From: Linepithema humile
Lineage: Eukaryota; Arthropoda; Insecta; Hymenoptera; Formicidae
DNA: 64,000 bases
Assembly (NCBI RefSeq): GCF_040581485.1
Contig: NC_090128.1
Location: 22,936,431 to 23,000,430 of the forward strand
Direction: 5' to 3'
Of the stretch, positions 1 to 10,996 are shown piece after piece. The notes beneath the pieces were generated by a model that saw nothing but the letters and a program-made list of their open reading frames with translations, was not told where the DNA came from and did no database searches. The position numbers and the translations under genes are program-made. The first letter of the stretch is position 1, and each line of letters begins with the position of its first letter.

Positions 1-1123
1 AACGATTCTGTTATATTGAACTGTAAATTATGTATTTTCAAATTAAAAAATTTCAAAAAGTCCTTTGTTGTCTCATTATCTCATTCATTTTTGTTGCATA
101 TTTTTATTTACCAATCTTTTATAAATAAGATATTCTTAAAATAATTTTTGACAATATCTGATTTATAAAGGATTGGTAAATACACAATTTTTTAAAAAAG
201 CAATTTTTAGGGTAGTCATATTTTAAAAAATAAACAAGTATTCGATCCGACCAATATAGTTTCAAGTTTTATGACACAGTTCTTTTCAATTGATATACAA
301 TATTTGTTTTAGAAGAAATTAAAGTCTTTCAGAACAAGCATACAAAATTGTGTGTATGTGTAGTGTTAAGAATATAGAATTAAATTTTAAAACTTAATTG
401 TTAAATGAAACTTTGTGCGGTGCACAATTTGCACACTTGCTTGCGACGATTCATGACTATAGTCCTCTCAAATTATAGATGAAAAGATTGTTTTTACTGC
501 CTAGCTTGCATTCGTGTTTAATATACGAGTGTTTTTGCATCTATTATAGTTTACGTGTAAACGCCCAACCCTGGCTTTTAATATTTAAAATAAGTTATTG
601 GTCATTACTGTATGAAATATCTATAAGAGTTTATCATCTTTTTAAATATTAACAAAAATGCAATACTTTATTTACACACACACACGCACACACACACAAA
701 ATTATAAAAGTAATTTATTAAAATAATTTAAATGTACATTTTCAAATTACACAGATTATTGAAAATAACTGATCTTTTGCTAAATAAACTGTAAATGCAA
801 AAGTAAATACTACAATACATGTATTTACAATACGTGTGTATTATTTCAAATCTGATTGATATACATAATCATGTTTTACAAGTATGCATTATCGACACTT
901 TGTAGATATAGCACATATCGGAACCAAAAAGTCGTGGACGTAGCACGGAAAAGACCCAAAAGATCGTGGACATTACCTACGGGATTCTTGGACATTGGCT
1001 ACGTAGTTCAATGTGCACGTTTTGTGCATATAGAGGCACTAGCCCACAGAAACACGCAAAATGCGGACATGTCCACTCTCAGTCTTTTCTCTGGTAGAAC
1101 CGGTTTTAAAGTTCTAAATATTT
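1..1123. other. Noncoding flank left of the transposon nest
   Basis: AT-rich sequence with no open frame that looks like a gene. It contains a short CA repeat near 675-698. The frame at 856-1137 runs into the transposon end and shows no domain. Nothing else is recognised here. Confidence 0.5.
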
Positions 1124-1246
1124 ATACAACTCAGTGATGCCAATTCGAGCTCGCTGGTACCATGGGTACCGTAGTGGAGGGGATACCCACACAAGCGAAA
1201 TCGCTGATGTCACATGTCCGTGTGGCTCGGCGACATGGAGGACCTG

Positions 1247-2624
1247 CAGTGATGCAAACTCGAGCCGGCCAGCACCCGAGCACCGCGGTAGGGGAAGCAC
1301 GCACACAAACGAGAATCGTGACGTCACACGTACGTGTGCGCTTCGTCGTTCAGTTTGTAGAAGCGAGTGGACATACGTGTTCCGTCTCCTTTTTATCAAA
1401 GCGACGTTGCGCGCTTGTTGCGTATGACAACGTGAAATGCTTTTTCGAGATTTATGTGATCTTGTAAAAAGTAAATAATATTGATATTAATAAAATATCA
1501 GAACATTAAATATTTATAAATTATTAATATGCGTTAATTGCGATAGTTAATACTTTAGAGTTTAATATTATGTTATACAGGGTGTCTCATAACTACCGCT
1601 TAATACTTTAATAGTATTTTTTGAAGATAAAATAGAGTAAAGAATCTTAATACAAAAATATCAAGACTACAATAGTTTTTAAGTTATAAACAATCAAAGA
1701 TGCTAATGATGTCGCGTAGGACTGGCACGCTCAGATTTGCAATTACACGTACACGCGTACCGATCTGTCAACTGCTATTGATTTTTACAAGTCAGGTGAT
1801 ATTGATTTTTACTGCACAGCTGATTTTTCACGGACGTGAAATGCATGTGGATTTTTGTTACTCCAAATGTGAGAGTTGTGGCTGTTAACTACTCCTTCAC
1901 GAGTAAAACGTGACTCGTCTGTAAATAAAATTTTATGGACAAAACCAGAATCTTTATTTTCATTTTCCAATAATCATGTTGAAAATGATGGGAGATTATA
2001 CATGAACATTACGATATACTTATTGTATTTTCTGTATCAGATTAAAACGCTTACAATAAATACAATGTAACGCATCTTTATCGAAAACATTTTCATCTAG
2101 AAGAATCTAATTTTATACATTGTTATTAGAGAATTAAAATAGAGATTCTGATTTGGTCATTAAAATGTTATTTACGGACGAGTCATGTTTTACTGGTGAA
2201 GGAGTATTTAACAGTCACAACTCCCATATTTCGAGTGACGAAAATCCACATGCATTTTGCGTCCGTGGAAAATCAGCTGTGCAGTAAAAATCAATATCAC
2301 CTGACTTGTAAAAATCAATAACAGTTGACAGATCGGTACGCGTGTAGTTACGGACCTAAACGCGCCGGTTCTACACGATATCATTGGCAATCTTTGATCG
2401 ATTACAAGCCTAATTTAAATCTCAAATAGTTTTATTATTAATTATTGAGTGGTCTTCCGCGCCACCCATGAGGTGCCACTTATAGCGCGTTAGGTTTTTC
2501 AACGTGGACCTTCGCCTGTAGCCCTATTATACCACATTTCAATATTTTTTTATGTTTGCAAAAGGGAGATATATATGAATATGTGTCTGTATATATATAA
2601 ATATATAGACTTATATTTAATAGA

Positions 2625-2671
<47 letters not shown>

Positions 2672-2711
2672 GTGTGCGTGTGTGTCTCGTGTCTGCAAAA
2701 GAGAGACATAT

Positions 2712-2764
<53 letters not shown>

Positions 2765-2794
2765 TCATATTTTTTGCAGACAAGATTTATCTGT
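1247..2794 (+). repeat. Left inverted arm of the hAT element
   Basis: Mirrors 6791-8410. Paired positions sum to 9657 through at least the first 1.2 kb, so there is no net indel there. The arm has its own inner inverted repeat (about 1690-1965 against 2110-2400), a stretch beginning CAGGGTGTCTCATAACT near 1578, a conserved module at 2448-2535 and dinucleotide tracts near its inner end. The short open frames inside it are repeated mirror-wise in the other arm and show no protein family. Confidence 0.9.
2626..2762. repeat. AC and AT microsatellites in the left arm
   Basis: An AC tract (about 2626-2669) and an AT tract (about 2716-2762) are separated by a GTCTGCAAAA-type motif. They produce the low-complexity YIYIYI and THTHTH frames, which I do not take as genes. 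Confidence 0.9.
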
Positions 2795-2849
2795 TTTATA
2801 ATAAAAAAAAATCAATTTTTTCATTTTTTATTTTATTTATTGAATATAA

Positions 2850-3252
2850 TTACTTAATAAAAATATTTTTTATTATTGTGAGGCCGCCACGGCCCCCTCT
2901 ACCGCCAGGGCCTCCTCTGCCGCCACGGCCTCCTCTGCTGCTACGGGCGCATCGTCCTCCGGTACCGCCACGTTCTCCTCTACCGCTGGCAAAGCCTCCT
3001 CGCTGGCGGTACCAGCGGGCCCTAGAGCGGCCGGCTCCTCTTCTTTTTCTTTCTAAAAAATTAATAAAAGTATTTACAATTAGATTTACGATTGTATACT
3101 CGTATATTAATTAATAATTGTATTGTATGAAGTAAATAACTTACTAGCTTTGTTTTTTGGTTGCTGCTGTTGCGGCTGTTCCTGTTGCTGCTGTTGCGGC
3201 TGTTCCTGTTGCTGCTGTTGCGGCTGTTCCTGTTGCTGCTGCAGCAGCAGCA

Positions 3253-3289
<37 letters not shown>

Positions 3290-3573
3290 CTGCTGCAGCT
3301 GATACAGCTGTTGCTGTGTTTCCAGCTGTCGTTGTTGTTGTGCTTGTTGCTGCTGCAGTATTTGCTGCAGCAGCTGATGCAAGGATGCACCTTCTTCTTG
3401 CGTAGTATGTTCTGTTAAAATAAAAAAGAAATATATATTTTATCACAATTAGTAACATAAACATACAAAACAAATTATGACGTAGTTTTTTTAAAACATT
3501 TTTACGTCCGTTTTATAACAAAAATGAATAATAATAATTTTATTTATTACTTACGAGACAAATTGCCTTCCAT
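2850..3573 (-). CDS. Glutamine-rich/RGG-box protein of the hAT element (unknown function)
   Basis: Three-exon model on the minus strand: 3573-3555, 3411-3145 and 3052-2850, each junction GT-AG, 489 nt, 162 aa. Residues about 7-35 are acidic then Gln-rich with leucine spacing, followed by a run of 11 or more Gln, a Leu run and three QEQPQQQQ-like repeats. After the second junction the frame enters a stretch rich in RGG, GRG and GGR triplets preceded by a KRKRR cluster, then ends with LTIIKNIFIK. RGG boxes bind RNA and Gln-rich coiled coils self-associate; applying either role here is inference. The gene diverges from the transposase gene across 369 bp. In another phase exon 3 encodes an Ala/Glu-rich acidic frame, also open, but the splice phase seen favours the RGG frame. 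I do not recognise a family. Confidence 0.6.
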
Positions 3574-3942
3574 TGCAAACGTTTTGCACTTTTGTCAGCA
3601 GGACACGGGTGCGGCTGACATGTAACAATAGTAAACCGCTGCGCGGGGCCGCGTCTGTTGTTCTATTGTTTGTTAAGAAGCACGGTTTATTTTTACTTCT
3701 ATACTCTATATGTCGTTAATTTTTTTGACGTTCATTAGCCTGTGTAGTACTCTTGTTGGCTTATAATTGCGAGTAAACGTATTTCTTACACGTTTTATTA
3801 AATCGCAACGTTGATGAGAAAACTGAGACAATCTCGACTGTAAGTTTTTCAATATATTTCCATATATTTCCTTGTTTTTTCTTCTTTTAATTTTCGTCTA
3901 ATTTAATTCTTCGTCTTTGTTTCTTTTTTCTTCTATATTAAA
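3574..3942. promoter_or_regulatory. Divergent intergenic region inside the hAT core
   Basis: 369 bp between the start codons of the Gln/RGG gene (minus) and the transposase gene (plus). It contains a short GC-rich patch (about 3640-3655) flanked by TAACAATAG and CTATTGTTT. Its layout suggests a shared bidirectional promoter; no core promoter motif is clear. Confidence 0.4.
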
Positions 3943-6237
3943 ATGTGCGATTCTGTACAAAAAAAATCTAAGCGAAGCTTTTTTGAAGGCTGGCTTAGCA
4001 ATGATCGGTATAAATCTTGGATACGAAAAGTACCGTTAAATGACAGTTTTTTTCATTGCACTATTTGTAATAAAGATTTTTCTTGTAACACGCGCATTTC
4101 TAGACATGCGGATTCTATGTGTCACAAAAATAATATTAAAAAAAACACATCTGTTTTGTTAAATAATAATGATGTAAGTTTTAAAAAAAGTACTTCTAAT
4201 ATACTTAAATTTCAAAAAGAATGGTTAGAAATGGAGCATTTTCAACCATGGTTACGTGAAGCATCACATGACGAAAAATTATTTTTTTGCTCCATTTGTG
4301 AAAAATACATGTCTGCTAAATTGTCGCATATTTATGATCATGCAGAATCCGTAGCACACACTACAATAGCTAAGAAAAAGAATTTAGAAAAAAAGAAAAC
4401 AGACGAAGATGTTAATATGACAGAATCATTTTTATCATTTGATGAGCGAAAGAAAGCAGCAGAAATTCGATATGCTGCTTTCATCGCCGAAAAAAACATT
4501 TCGCATCAAACTGCGACAGACATTCTAACATTTTTCCAACAAATAGGAAAAGATTCTGACGTATTACAAAATATGAAAATGAGTCGGACTAAGTGTCAAA
4601 AGATTATTTCGAACGTGTTGTGTCCGGTTGAAACGGATCGTGTAGTCGATATTATTCAAAATACTAAATTTACTATTTTTATTGATGAAACGTCTGACAT
4701 TTCTAATCAAAAATGGATGACGTTTCTTGTTCGGTATGTTGATCCTGCAACATTAGACATTCGCTCACAATTAGTAAAATTAATAGATATTGATGCAAAA
4801 AATAGCAGTGCGGATAAATTGTTTGATGCTTTTAAAAATGAAATGTATAGACATCAAATTCCATTTTTAAATATTATTGCTTTGTCAAGCGATAATGCAC
4901 CCGTCATGACGGGCAAATATTCATCATTTAAAAGAAAGCTTGAGGAAAAATGTAAAAACTTAATAACATTTCCATGCCCATGCCATTCCGCTGCACTTGT
5001 TGCACATACAGCATGTGGTAAAATTCCAGAGTATTGCGAAGAATTCGTAAAAAAATTAGCTAATTTTATTAACGGTAGTCCAAAACGATCTGCTATTTTT
5101 GAAGAATTTTGTGAATGTTTTCAGGAGACAAATCGCAAAATTCTAAAGTTGTCCGACACACGATGGCTTTCTCGGCATTCATGTATTGAAAGACTTATAG
5201 AGTTTTGGGATACTGTCGAGCATTTTTTAAGAGAAATGGTAATGAGTGAAAAGACAAAATCTGGAGAAAATTTATTATCTGTAATGCAAAAACCTGATGT
5301 AAAAGCATATTTATTATTTTTAAAACATATTTTGAATTTTTTTAACTCTTTTAATGCATTTTTCCAAGCTCTGGAAACAAGAATTCAATTATTGCAACCA
5401 AAATCATTTCAGTTCCTTACCATAATTTGTAAACATTTTTTAAAACCAGAGCTTTTACAAAATATAAATAATAATTTTGAGTTTTCAAAAAAAGAAAATC
5501 AAAAATCTTTAAACGAAGTATATTTAGGAGATGAATGCGAAAAATATATTAACGAATTGATAATAGAAGGACACGCAGACGTAGTTGCAACAGTTCAAGA
5601 GAACTGTTTGCAATTCTACGTAACTGCTGCCCAAGAAATTTGTAAGAGATTACCAATAAATGACAAATTTTTATCAAAATTAAAAGTTTTTGAATCGGAC
5701 ACTGCTTTACGTGATATCAACAGAGAAACTTCATTCAATGATGTTTATTTTGTCGCTCAGACCATTGGCGGGTTTGACGAAAACGGTTTAAGAAAAGAAT
5801 GGTTTGCTTTACATCAAAGTTTTACAGAAGCAGAAAAAGATAATTTGTCAATGTCAAATTTTGATGACATGTGGAAACAAATTTTAAAACATTCTCATCA
5901 ATATCCCAATTTGAAGTCTCTTTTGAATGCTGTAAGATCGCTGCCAAATTCGAATGCCGATTCAGAAAGAATCTTTTCCTTGTTGCCGGACTTAAAAACG
6001 AAAAAACGAAATAAACTTTCGTCTGTTAGTGTCAATGCTACTTGCGTGCTTAAATCTGCATTGAAAGCGAGAAGGGAAACTGCTGTAGATATAGAAATTA
6101 ATGAAAAGCATTTGTCTCTAATGTACACGGACAAATTGTATTCTGCATGTCCTAAGAAACAGAAAAGTCATCTAACATTATATGCTGCAAATGTTCATGA
6201 AATTGCTGGTCCCTCCTCGTCTAATGATATGCAATAA
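3943..6237 (+). CDS. hAT-family transposase, two N-terminal zinc fingers (ZBED/SCAND3-like)
   Basis: A single open frame of 764 aa starting at ATG 3943 with no frameshift. Two C2H2-type fingers are visible: C39-x2-C42 with H55/H61, and C116-x2-C119 with H133/H139. The RNase H-like core follows, with FIDETSD (D248) and LSSDNAPVMTG (D317). The C-terminal hAT dimerisation region has NADSERIFSL near residue 671 and K-RN-L spacing. hAT enzymes excise and reinsert their element, leaving 8-bp duplications, which matches the AGGACCTG duplication here. Length and open frame suggest an intact enzyme. Codon use is AT-rich like the surrounding genome. Confidence 0.9.
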   Translation: MCDSVQKKSKRSFFEGWLSNDRYKSWIRKVPLNDSFFHCTICNKDFSCNTRISRHADSMCHKNNIKKNTSVLLNNNDVSFKKSTSNILKFQKEWLEMEHFQPWLREASHDEKLFFCSICEKYMSAKLSHIYDHAESVAHTTIAKKKNLEKKKTDEDVNMTESFLSFDERKKAAEIRYAAFIAEKNISHQTATDILTFFQQIGKDSDVLQNMKMSRTKCQKIISNVLCPVETDRVVDIIQNTKFTIFIDETSDISNQKWMTFLVRYVDPATLDIRSQLVKLIDIDAKNSSADKLFDAFKNEMYRHQIPFLNIIALSSDNAPVMTGKYSSFKRKLEEKCKNLITFPCPCHSAALVAHTACGKIPEYCEEFVKKLANFINGSPKRSAIFEEFCECFQETNRKILKLSDTRWLSRHSCIERLIEFWDTVEHFLREMVMSEKTKSGENLLSVMQKPDVKAYLLFLKHILNFFNSFNAFFQALETRIQLLQPKSFQFLTIICKHFLKPELLQNINNNFEFSKKENQKSLNEVYLGDECEKYINELIIEGHADVVATVQENCLQFYVTAAQEICKRLPINDKFLSKLKVFESDTALRDINRETSFNDVYFVAQTIGGFDENGLRKEWFALHQSFTEAEKDNLSMSNFDDMWKQILKHSHQYPNLKSLLNAVRSLPNSNADSERIFSLLPDLKTKKRNKLSSVSVNATCVLKSALKARRETAVDIEINEKHLSLMYTDKLYSACPKKQKSHLTLYAANVHEIAGPSSSNDMQ

Positions 6238-6790
6238 TAATGTTTAAAATAAAATTTATTATTGCATTGCTCATTTCTAATGCTTATGCTAATGCTTCAA
6301 ATGTTTAGAATATCATTTCTGTTACAGACATGATATCATGTACATTTGAACATTATGTCTTACATTAATGTATGTAAGACATCACACTTATAAATAATAG
6401 ATATGTGTTAAAAATATCTTCCTAGATAGACATACGATTGCATCTTGAATACATAATTACAGTACTTATTAGCAGCATTAAATAGTGATTTGCAATTGAT
6501 TATAATTGTATGTTATTATAATTATATAATAATATGCTAATTATTTAATTTAATTTTTGCATATTCTGTATTTCTATTTAATTTAAATTTCTACATATTT
6601 GTCTATCTAGGTTGTCTGCAAAAGATCACATTTGTGACCTACTGGTGGATAAAAAATACGTTGTCAGCAAAAAACCCGGTCATCACACCCTAGATTGCAC
6701 ATGTTCGCTTCATTTACTATACATTTCCTAATCGTATCCAATGTTTTCATACAAACATGTGCTACTTGGGAACTGTGAACGACAGGTAAG
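6238..6790. other. 3' region of the hAT transposase gene
   Basis: AT-rich noncoding stretch with an AATAAA-like signal just after the stop (AAAATAAAATTTATT near 6247). A GTCTGCAAAA motif lies near 6613 and another near 6803, close to the start of the right arm. No gene is seen. Confidence 0.5.
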
Positions 6791-6820
6791 ACAGATAAAT
6801 CTTGTCTGCAAAAAATATGA

Positions 6821-6871
<51 letters not shown>

Positions 6872-6979
6872 ATATGTCTCTTTTTTGCAGACATGAGACA
6901 TATACATATGTCACTTTTTTGCAGACACGAGACATATACATATGTCTCTCTTTTGCAGACACGAGACACACACGCACAC

Positions 6980-7032
<53 letters not shown>

Positions 7033-8410
7033 TCTATTAAATATAAGTCTATATATTTATATATATACAGACACATATTCATATATATCTCCCTTTTGCA
7101 AACATAAAAAAATATTGAAATGTGGTATAATAGGGCTACAGGCGAAGGTCCACGTTGAAAAACCTAACGCGCTATAAGTGGCACCTCATGGGTGGCGCGG
7201 AAGACCACTCAATAATTAATAATAAAACTATTTGAGATTTAAATTAGGCTTGTAATCGATCAAAGATTGCCAATGATATCGTGTAGAACCGGCGCGTTTA
7301 GGTCCGTAACTACACGCGTACCGATCTGTCAACTGTTATTGATTTTTACAAGTCAGGTGATATTGATTTTTACTGCACAGCTGATTTTCCACGGACGCAA
7401 AATGCATGTGGATTTTCGTCACTCGAAATATGGGAGTTGTGACTGTTAAATACTCCTTCACCAGTAAAACATGACTCGTCCGTAAATAACATTTTAATGA
7501 CCAAATCAGAATCTCTATTTTAATTCTCTAATAACAATGTATAAAATTAGATTCTTCTAGATGAAAATGTTTTCGATAAAGATGCGTTACATTGTATTTA
7601 TTGTAAGCGTTTTAATCTGATACAGAAAATACAATAAGTATATCGTAATGTTCATGTATAATCTCCCATCATTTTCAACATGATTATTGGAAAATGAAAA
7701 TAAAGATTCTGGTTTTGTCCATAAAATTTTATTTACAGACGAGTCACGTTTTACTCGTGAAGGAGTAGTTAACAGCCACAACTCTCACATTTGGAGTAAC
7801 AAAAATCCACATGCATTTCACGTCCGTGAAAAATCAGCTGTGCAGTAAAAATCAATATCACCTGACTTGTAAAAATCAATAGCAGTTGACAGATCGGTAC
7901 GCGTGTACGTGTAATTGCAAATCTGAGCGTGCCAGTCCTACGCGACATCATTAGCATCTTTGATTGTTTATAACTTAAAAACTATTGTAGTCTTGATATT
8001 TTTGTATTAAGATTCTTTACTCTATTTTATCTTCAAAAAATACTATTAAAGTATTAAGCGGTAGTTATGAGACACCCTGTATAACATAATATTAAACTCT
8101 AAAGTATTAACTATCGCAATTAACGCATATTAATAATTTATAAATATTTAATGTTCTGATATTTTATTAATATCAATATTATTTACTTTTTACAAGATCA
8201 CATAAATCTCGAAAAAGCATTTCACGTTGTCATACGCAACAAGCGCGCAACGTCGCTTTGATAAAAAGGAGACGGAACACGTATGTCCACTCGCTTCTAC
8301 AAACTGAACGACGAAGCGCACACGTACGTGTGACGTCACGATTCTCGTTTGTGTGCGTGCTTCCCCTACCGCGGTGCTCGGGTGCTGGCCGGCTCGAGTT
8401 TGCATCACTG
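6791..8410 (-). repeat. Right inverted arm of the hAT element
   Basis: Reverse-complement partner of 1247-2794. It is about 70 bp longer because of extra tandem copies at 6886-6970 and longer AT and GT tracts. Confidence 0.9.
6825..7031. repeat. Microsatellites and a 33-36 bp tandem repeat in the right arm
   Basis: An AT tract (6825-6867) is followed by three tandem units (about 6886-6970), each containing TTTTGCAGACAYGAGACATA, then a GT tract (6982-7031). The left arm has a single unit, so the copy number changed in one arm only. Confidence 0.85.
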
Positions 8411-8458
8411 AGGACCTGGAAAGAGCATTAGACGATCGAGCGTTAACCGCGATGGCCT

Positions 8459-9055
8459 TGTTGTGCCCTTGGTGATAGGGCACGGGTTCGGGATCTGCCG
8501 AGGAGTTAGGCCGGGAATCCGGGAATAATCCTTTTTTGTTCTTCTTAATAAAAAAACAATCTCCCATATATTTATTGGTTTCTTGATTTATTACAAGTTC
8601 CCTTGCTTCTATGTAATCTAGGTTCCGTCAGGAATCCTTGCCTTAGTGTAGTATCACGGAGCCCCAAGTTATTCTTATTCGCTTTTAGCGAATTGTTATA
8701 ATTCGCGTTCTTCTAGATTTGTGGTCCCAACGGACATACGTCCGTTTCTTGTGAATGATAGTTTTAGACCCGCCGTCGTGATCTCGCGACGGCGATTTTA
8801 TATACGTGAAACTGCACTTGATTGCAGTTTTAACGATCTAACTTGCTGACGAAATTCGATCGTTCGTCAGCATTGTCGCGTAAAAAGTGAATTAGGTTTT
8901 AATTTTCGCTGCGCGATTTATCCGGTGTCTCGCATGAGCCGGAAACTGAATATTAGATATCTTAATCTGATATGCAATAGATATTTTCTTATATTTTATT
9001 AATATATATATATTTTATTATTAATAATTGGTTGTGGTTCTTTGGACCCACAACA
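8459..9055 (-). repeat. 3' LTR
   Basis: 597 bp with inverted ends TGTTGTG and CACAACA (canonical TG...CA). By reading I found no difference from the copy at 16789-17385. Confidence 0.95.
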
Positions 9056-9126
9056 TCCTCCCCCCGTTGAGAAAAGAAAACGAGGAGATACGAGTTTTCG
9101 TAACCTTGAGGCTCCATTTATTTATT

Positions 9127-10816
9127 CTAAAATGGACTTCGTTCTTTCCATAGTTTTATTCCTAATATAATGGCAAGTATTATGGCAATTACAACAGCTA
9201 TGCTACTTGTTGTCATAGGATAGACAAATGCTTGTTCTGCGAATGGATTTTTTAGATTGTCGTTAACATCTTTATTTATTTCCTCAAGTTTATTACTGAG
9301 GTCCATTAATTCTTTCGGATCTTGTATAATTTTTTTAAATTTTAGTCCTTGCAATAGACTTTTCTTATTTTGTGTATTCTGATCTTTGCTAAATGTTAAA
9401 TTAAAATTTGGTAAATAAGTTTGTATATTCGCGATTTGCTCAACGTTTTTTGTTTTTATTGTCATATCTGTTGCAATTACCTTACAGTTTTCTTTTAACG
9501 TTATTTTTCCTGTTCGCTTAATTACTACAACAGTTTCTTTATTATTTTTACAATGTATATATATTTGTTGTTCCTTAAGTGTAGAGTACAACCATGTATT
9601 TGGTGTTTTTAATGCTATCCATAAAGTTTGATTACTCTTAATATAACGCTTATCGCAATTATCCGCATTTTTTGTTATATGTGAGTACGTTTGTATTTCG
9701 CAAAGAGAATTTGTGTTTACAATATAAATAGGACTATAAGGTTCGCATAAATATGTATTGTGTACATTGATACATTTATTTAAGTTTTCTTTTGTTATAG
9801 TCATGTATGTCGGTCCGTCTGTACTTATCGCGATTATATGTTGATTTACTTCAGTGAAAACGAAAATATTGTCATGGTCATGTATAGGTAAAGGAATTAT
9901 TTTTATTATTTTGTATTTAGGAAATGTTATCAAAGGGAATTGTAGTATAGTATAAATATTTGTATTGTCATAGTATGCGCTTGTGGTAATTAATTTTTTG
10001 ATGGTATTCCATTCTTCTATTTTGAGTCCAAAGGGAAATTGTGTTCCTTGAGGCAAATGAGGCGTCGCTTCTTTTAATTCAGAAATTATTTTTTCTATTG
10101 GTGTTATTTTTGGATTTAATATTCCGTTTTGTATTTGTGTCAGAAAATCCATAATATCTTGAATGTCTCGCTGTAGATCAGTTAGAATTGCATTTATTAT
10201 TAGAAAGTGTTCTAATATATCTTCTCGTTTAATTTCATCTGAGATTCGATTGTAAATATTTTTTGTAGCGTTTTTTTAATAATTCGTTATTATGTTCTAG
10301 TGTATCTTCTAGCTTATTTATGTGTGTAAGCGTTGTGTTTAATATTTTTATTTGCGTTTTTGCGGCGTGTTGTGTTATTTGTTCGTTATTTTTTATCAAG
10401 TGTAATTGTTCATTAATATTTTTCTCGTCATCTGCGTCCATGGTTCCAAATAGAGTTTTAGCGATACTACCTATCCCGTTTATTAATCCGCGTCGTTTGT
10501 CGGAAGGTTTTTTATAAATGGTATTTATTTGTTTTATCGATTCCGTCAATTGATTAATGTTCTTTTCGATTATTAACTTCATGTTTCGGCATGGTTGTTT
10601 AGTGGATTTATTATTAATTTCATTACAAATTTCATCCGTATCTTGTATTTTTTCCTTAATACGTTTAAATCTTATATTTATTGCCGTAATATCTAATTTT
10701 ATTACTAGTTTCCATTTTGTTTCGATGAGATTTAGTTCTCCTATTTGTTCATAATATAGCCCTGGTTCTTGTGAGAAGTACTCTATCTTGACTGGGGATA
10801 TTGTTTCAGTTCTCAC
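9127..10816 (-). pseudogene. env: Frameshifted env (baculovirus F-like) gene of the retrotransposon
   Basis: Two frames together match the layout of errantivirus envelope proteins. The 5' part (10816-10235) has a basic site followed by GLINGIGSIAKTLFG, which looks like the furin site and fusion peptide of F proteins. The 3' part (from about 10270 to 9127) ends with a hydrophobic membrane segment and a short KLWKERSPF tail. The halves lie in different frames; the shift falls near the 7-T run at 10271-10277, so no full-length product is made from this copy. The 5' part has no in-frame ATG. A splice acceptor at 10849/10848 suggests the start codon came from an upstream exon, as in known errantivirus env messages. 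The product would act in membrane fusion; here it is broken. Confidence 0.8.
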
Positions 10817-10996
10817 CTTGATTAGTTTATCCTCTAGTACAGCGTACCTGGAAGTTTTATGCTACGTGTTATATTATATCAATAGTGTAGGGTGTTACGA
10901 TAATTTTTTATATGTGCGTGTTCTGCATTTTGTCCTTTGAAAGGGTCTTATGGTTTGTGCGAGTGCTACTGTGCATCAGTTTTCGTTCGGCGTCTG

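Larger units (their letters stand above)
1247..8410. mobile_element. Autonomous hAT transposon with giant inverted arms
   Basis: Begins CAGTGATGCAAACTCGAG and ends with its reverse complement. It is flanked by a perfect 8-bp duplication AGGACCTG (1239-1246, 8411-8418) that lies inside the outer element's left terminal repeat. Joining the two flanks reproduces the sequence of the outer element's right repeat (18090-18219), which proves the insertion. The inverted arms are 1.55 and 1.62 kb; the unique 4-kb core (2795-6790) holds a hAT transposase gene and a divergent small gene. hAT terminal repeats are usually tens of bases, so these arms are exceptionally long. Confidence 0.93.

Noticed and set aside
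1700..2390. 60-64 aa frames in the hAT arms, repeated at 7267-7957
   Set aside because: They recur as mirror images because the arms are inverted repeats; short, with no family resemblance.
2575..3114. 179-aa plus-strand frame with THTHTH, YIYIYI and PPLPP runs
   Set aside because: Made of microsatellite translation and the antisense of the Gln/RGG gene's third exon; no start context or domain.
3144..3473. Poly-Ala, poly-Leu, poly-Val and Cys/Ser frames over the CAG tract
   Set aside because: Other-frame readings of the CAG/CTG triplets; only the glutamine frame joins in phase to good splice sites on both sides.
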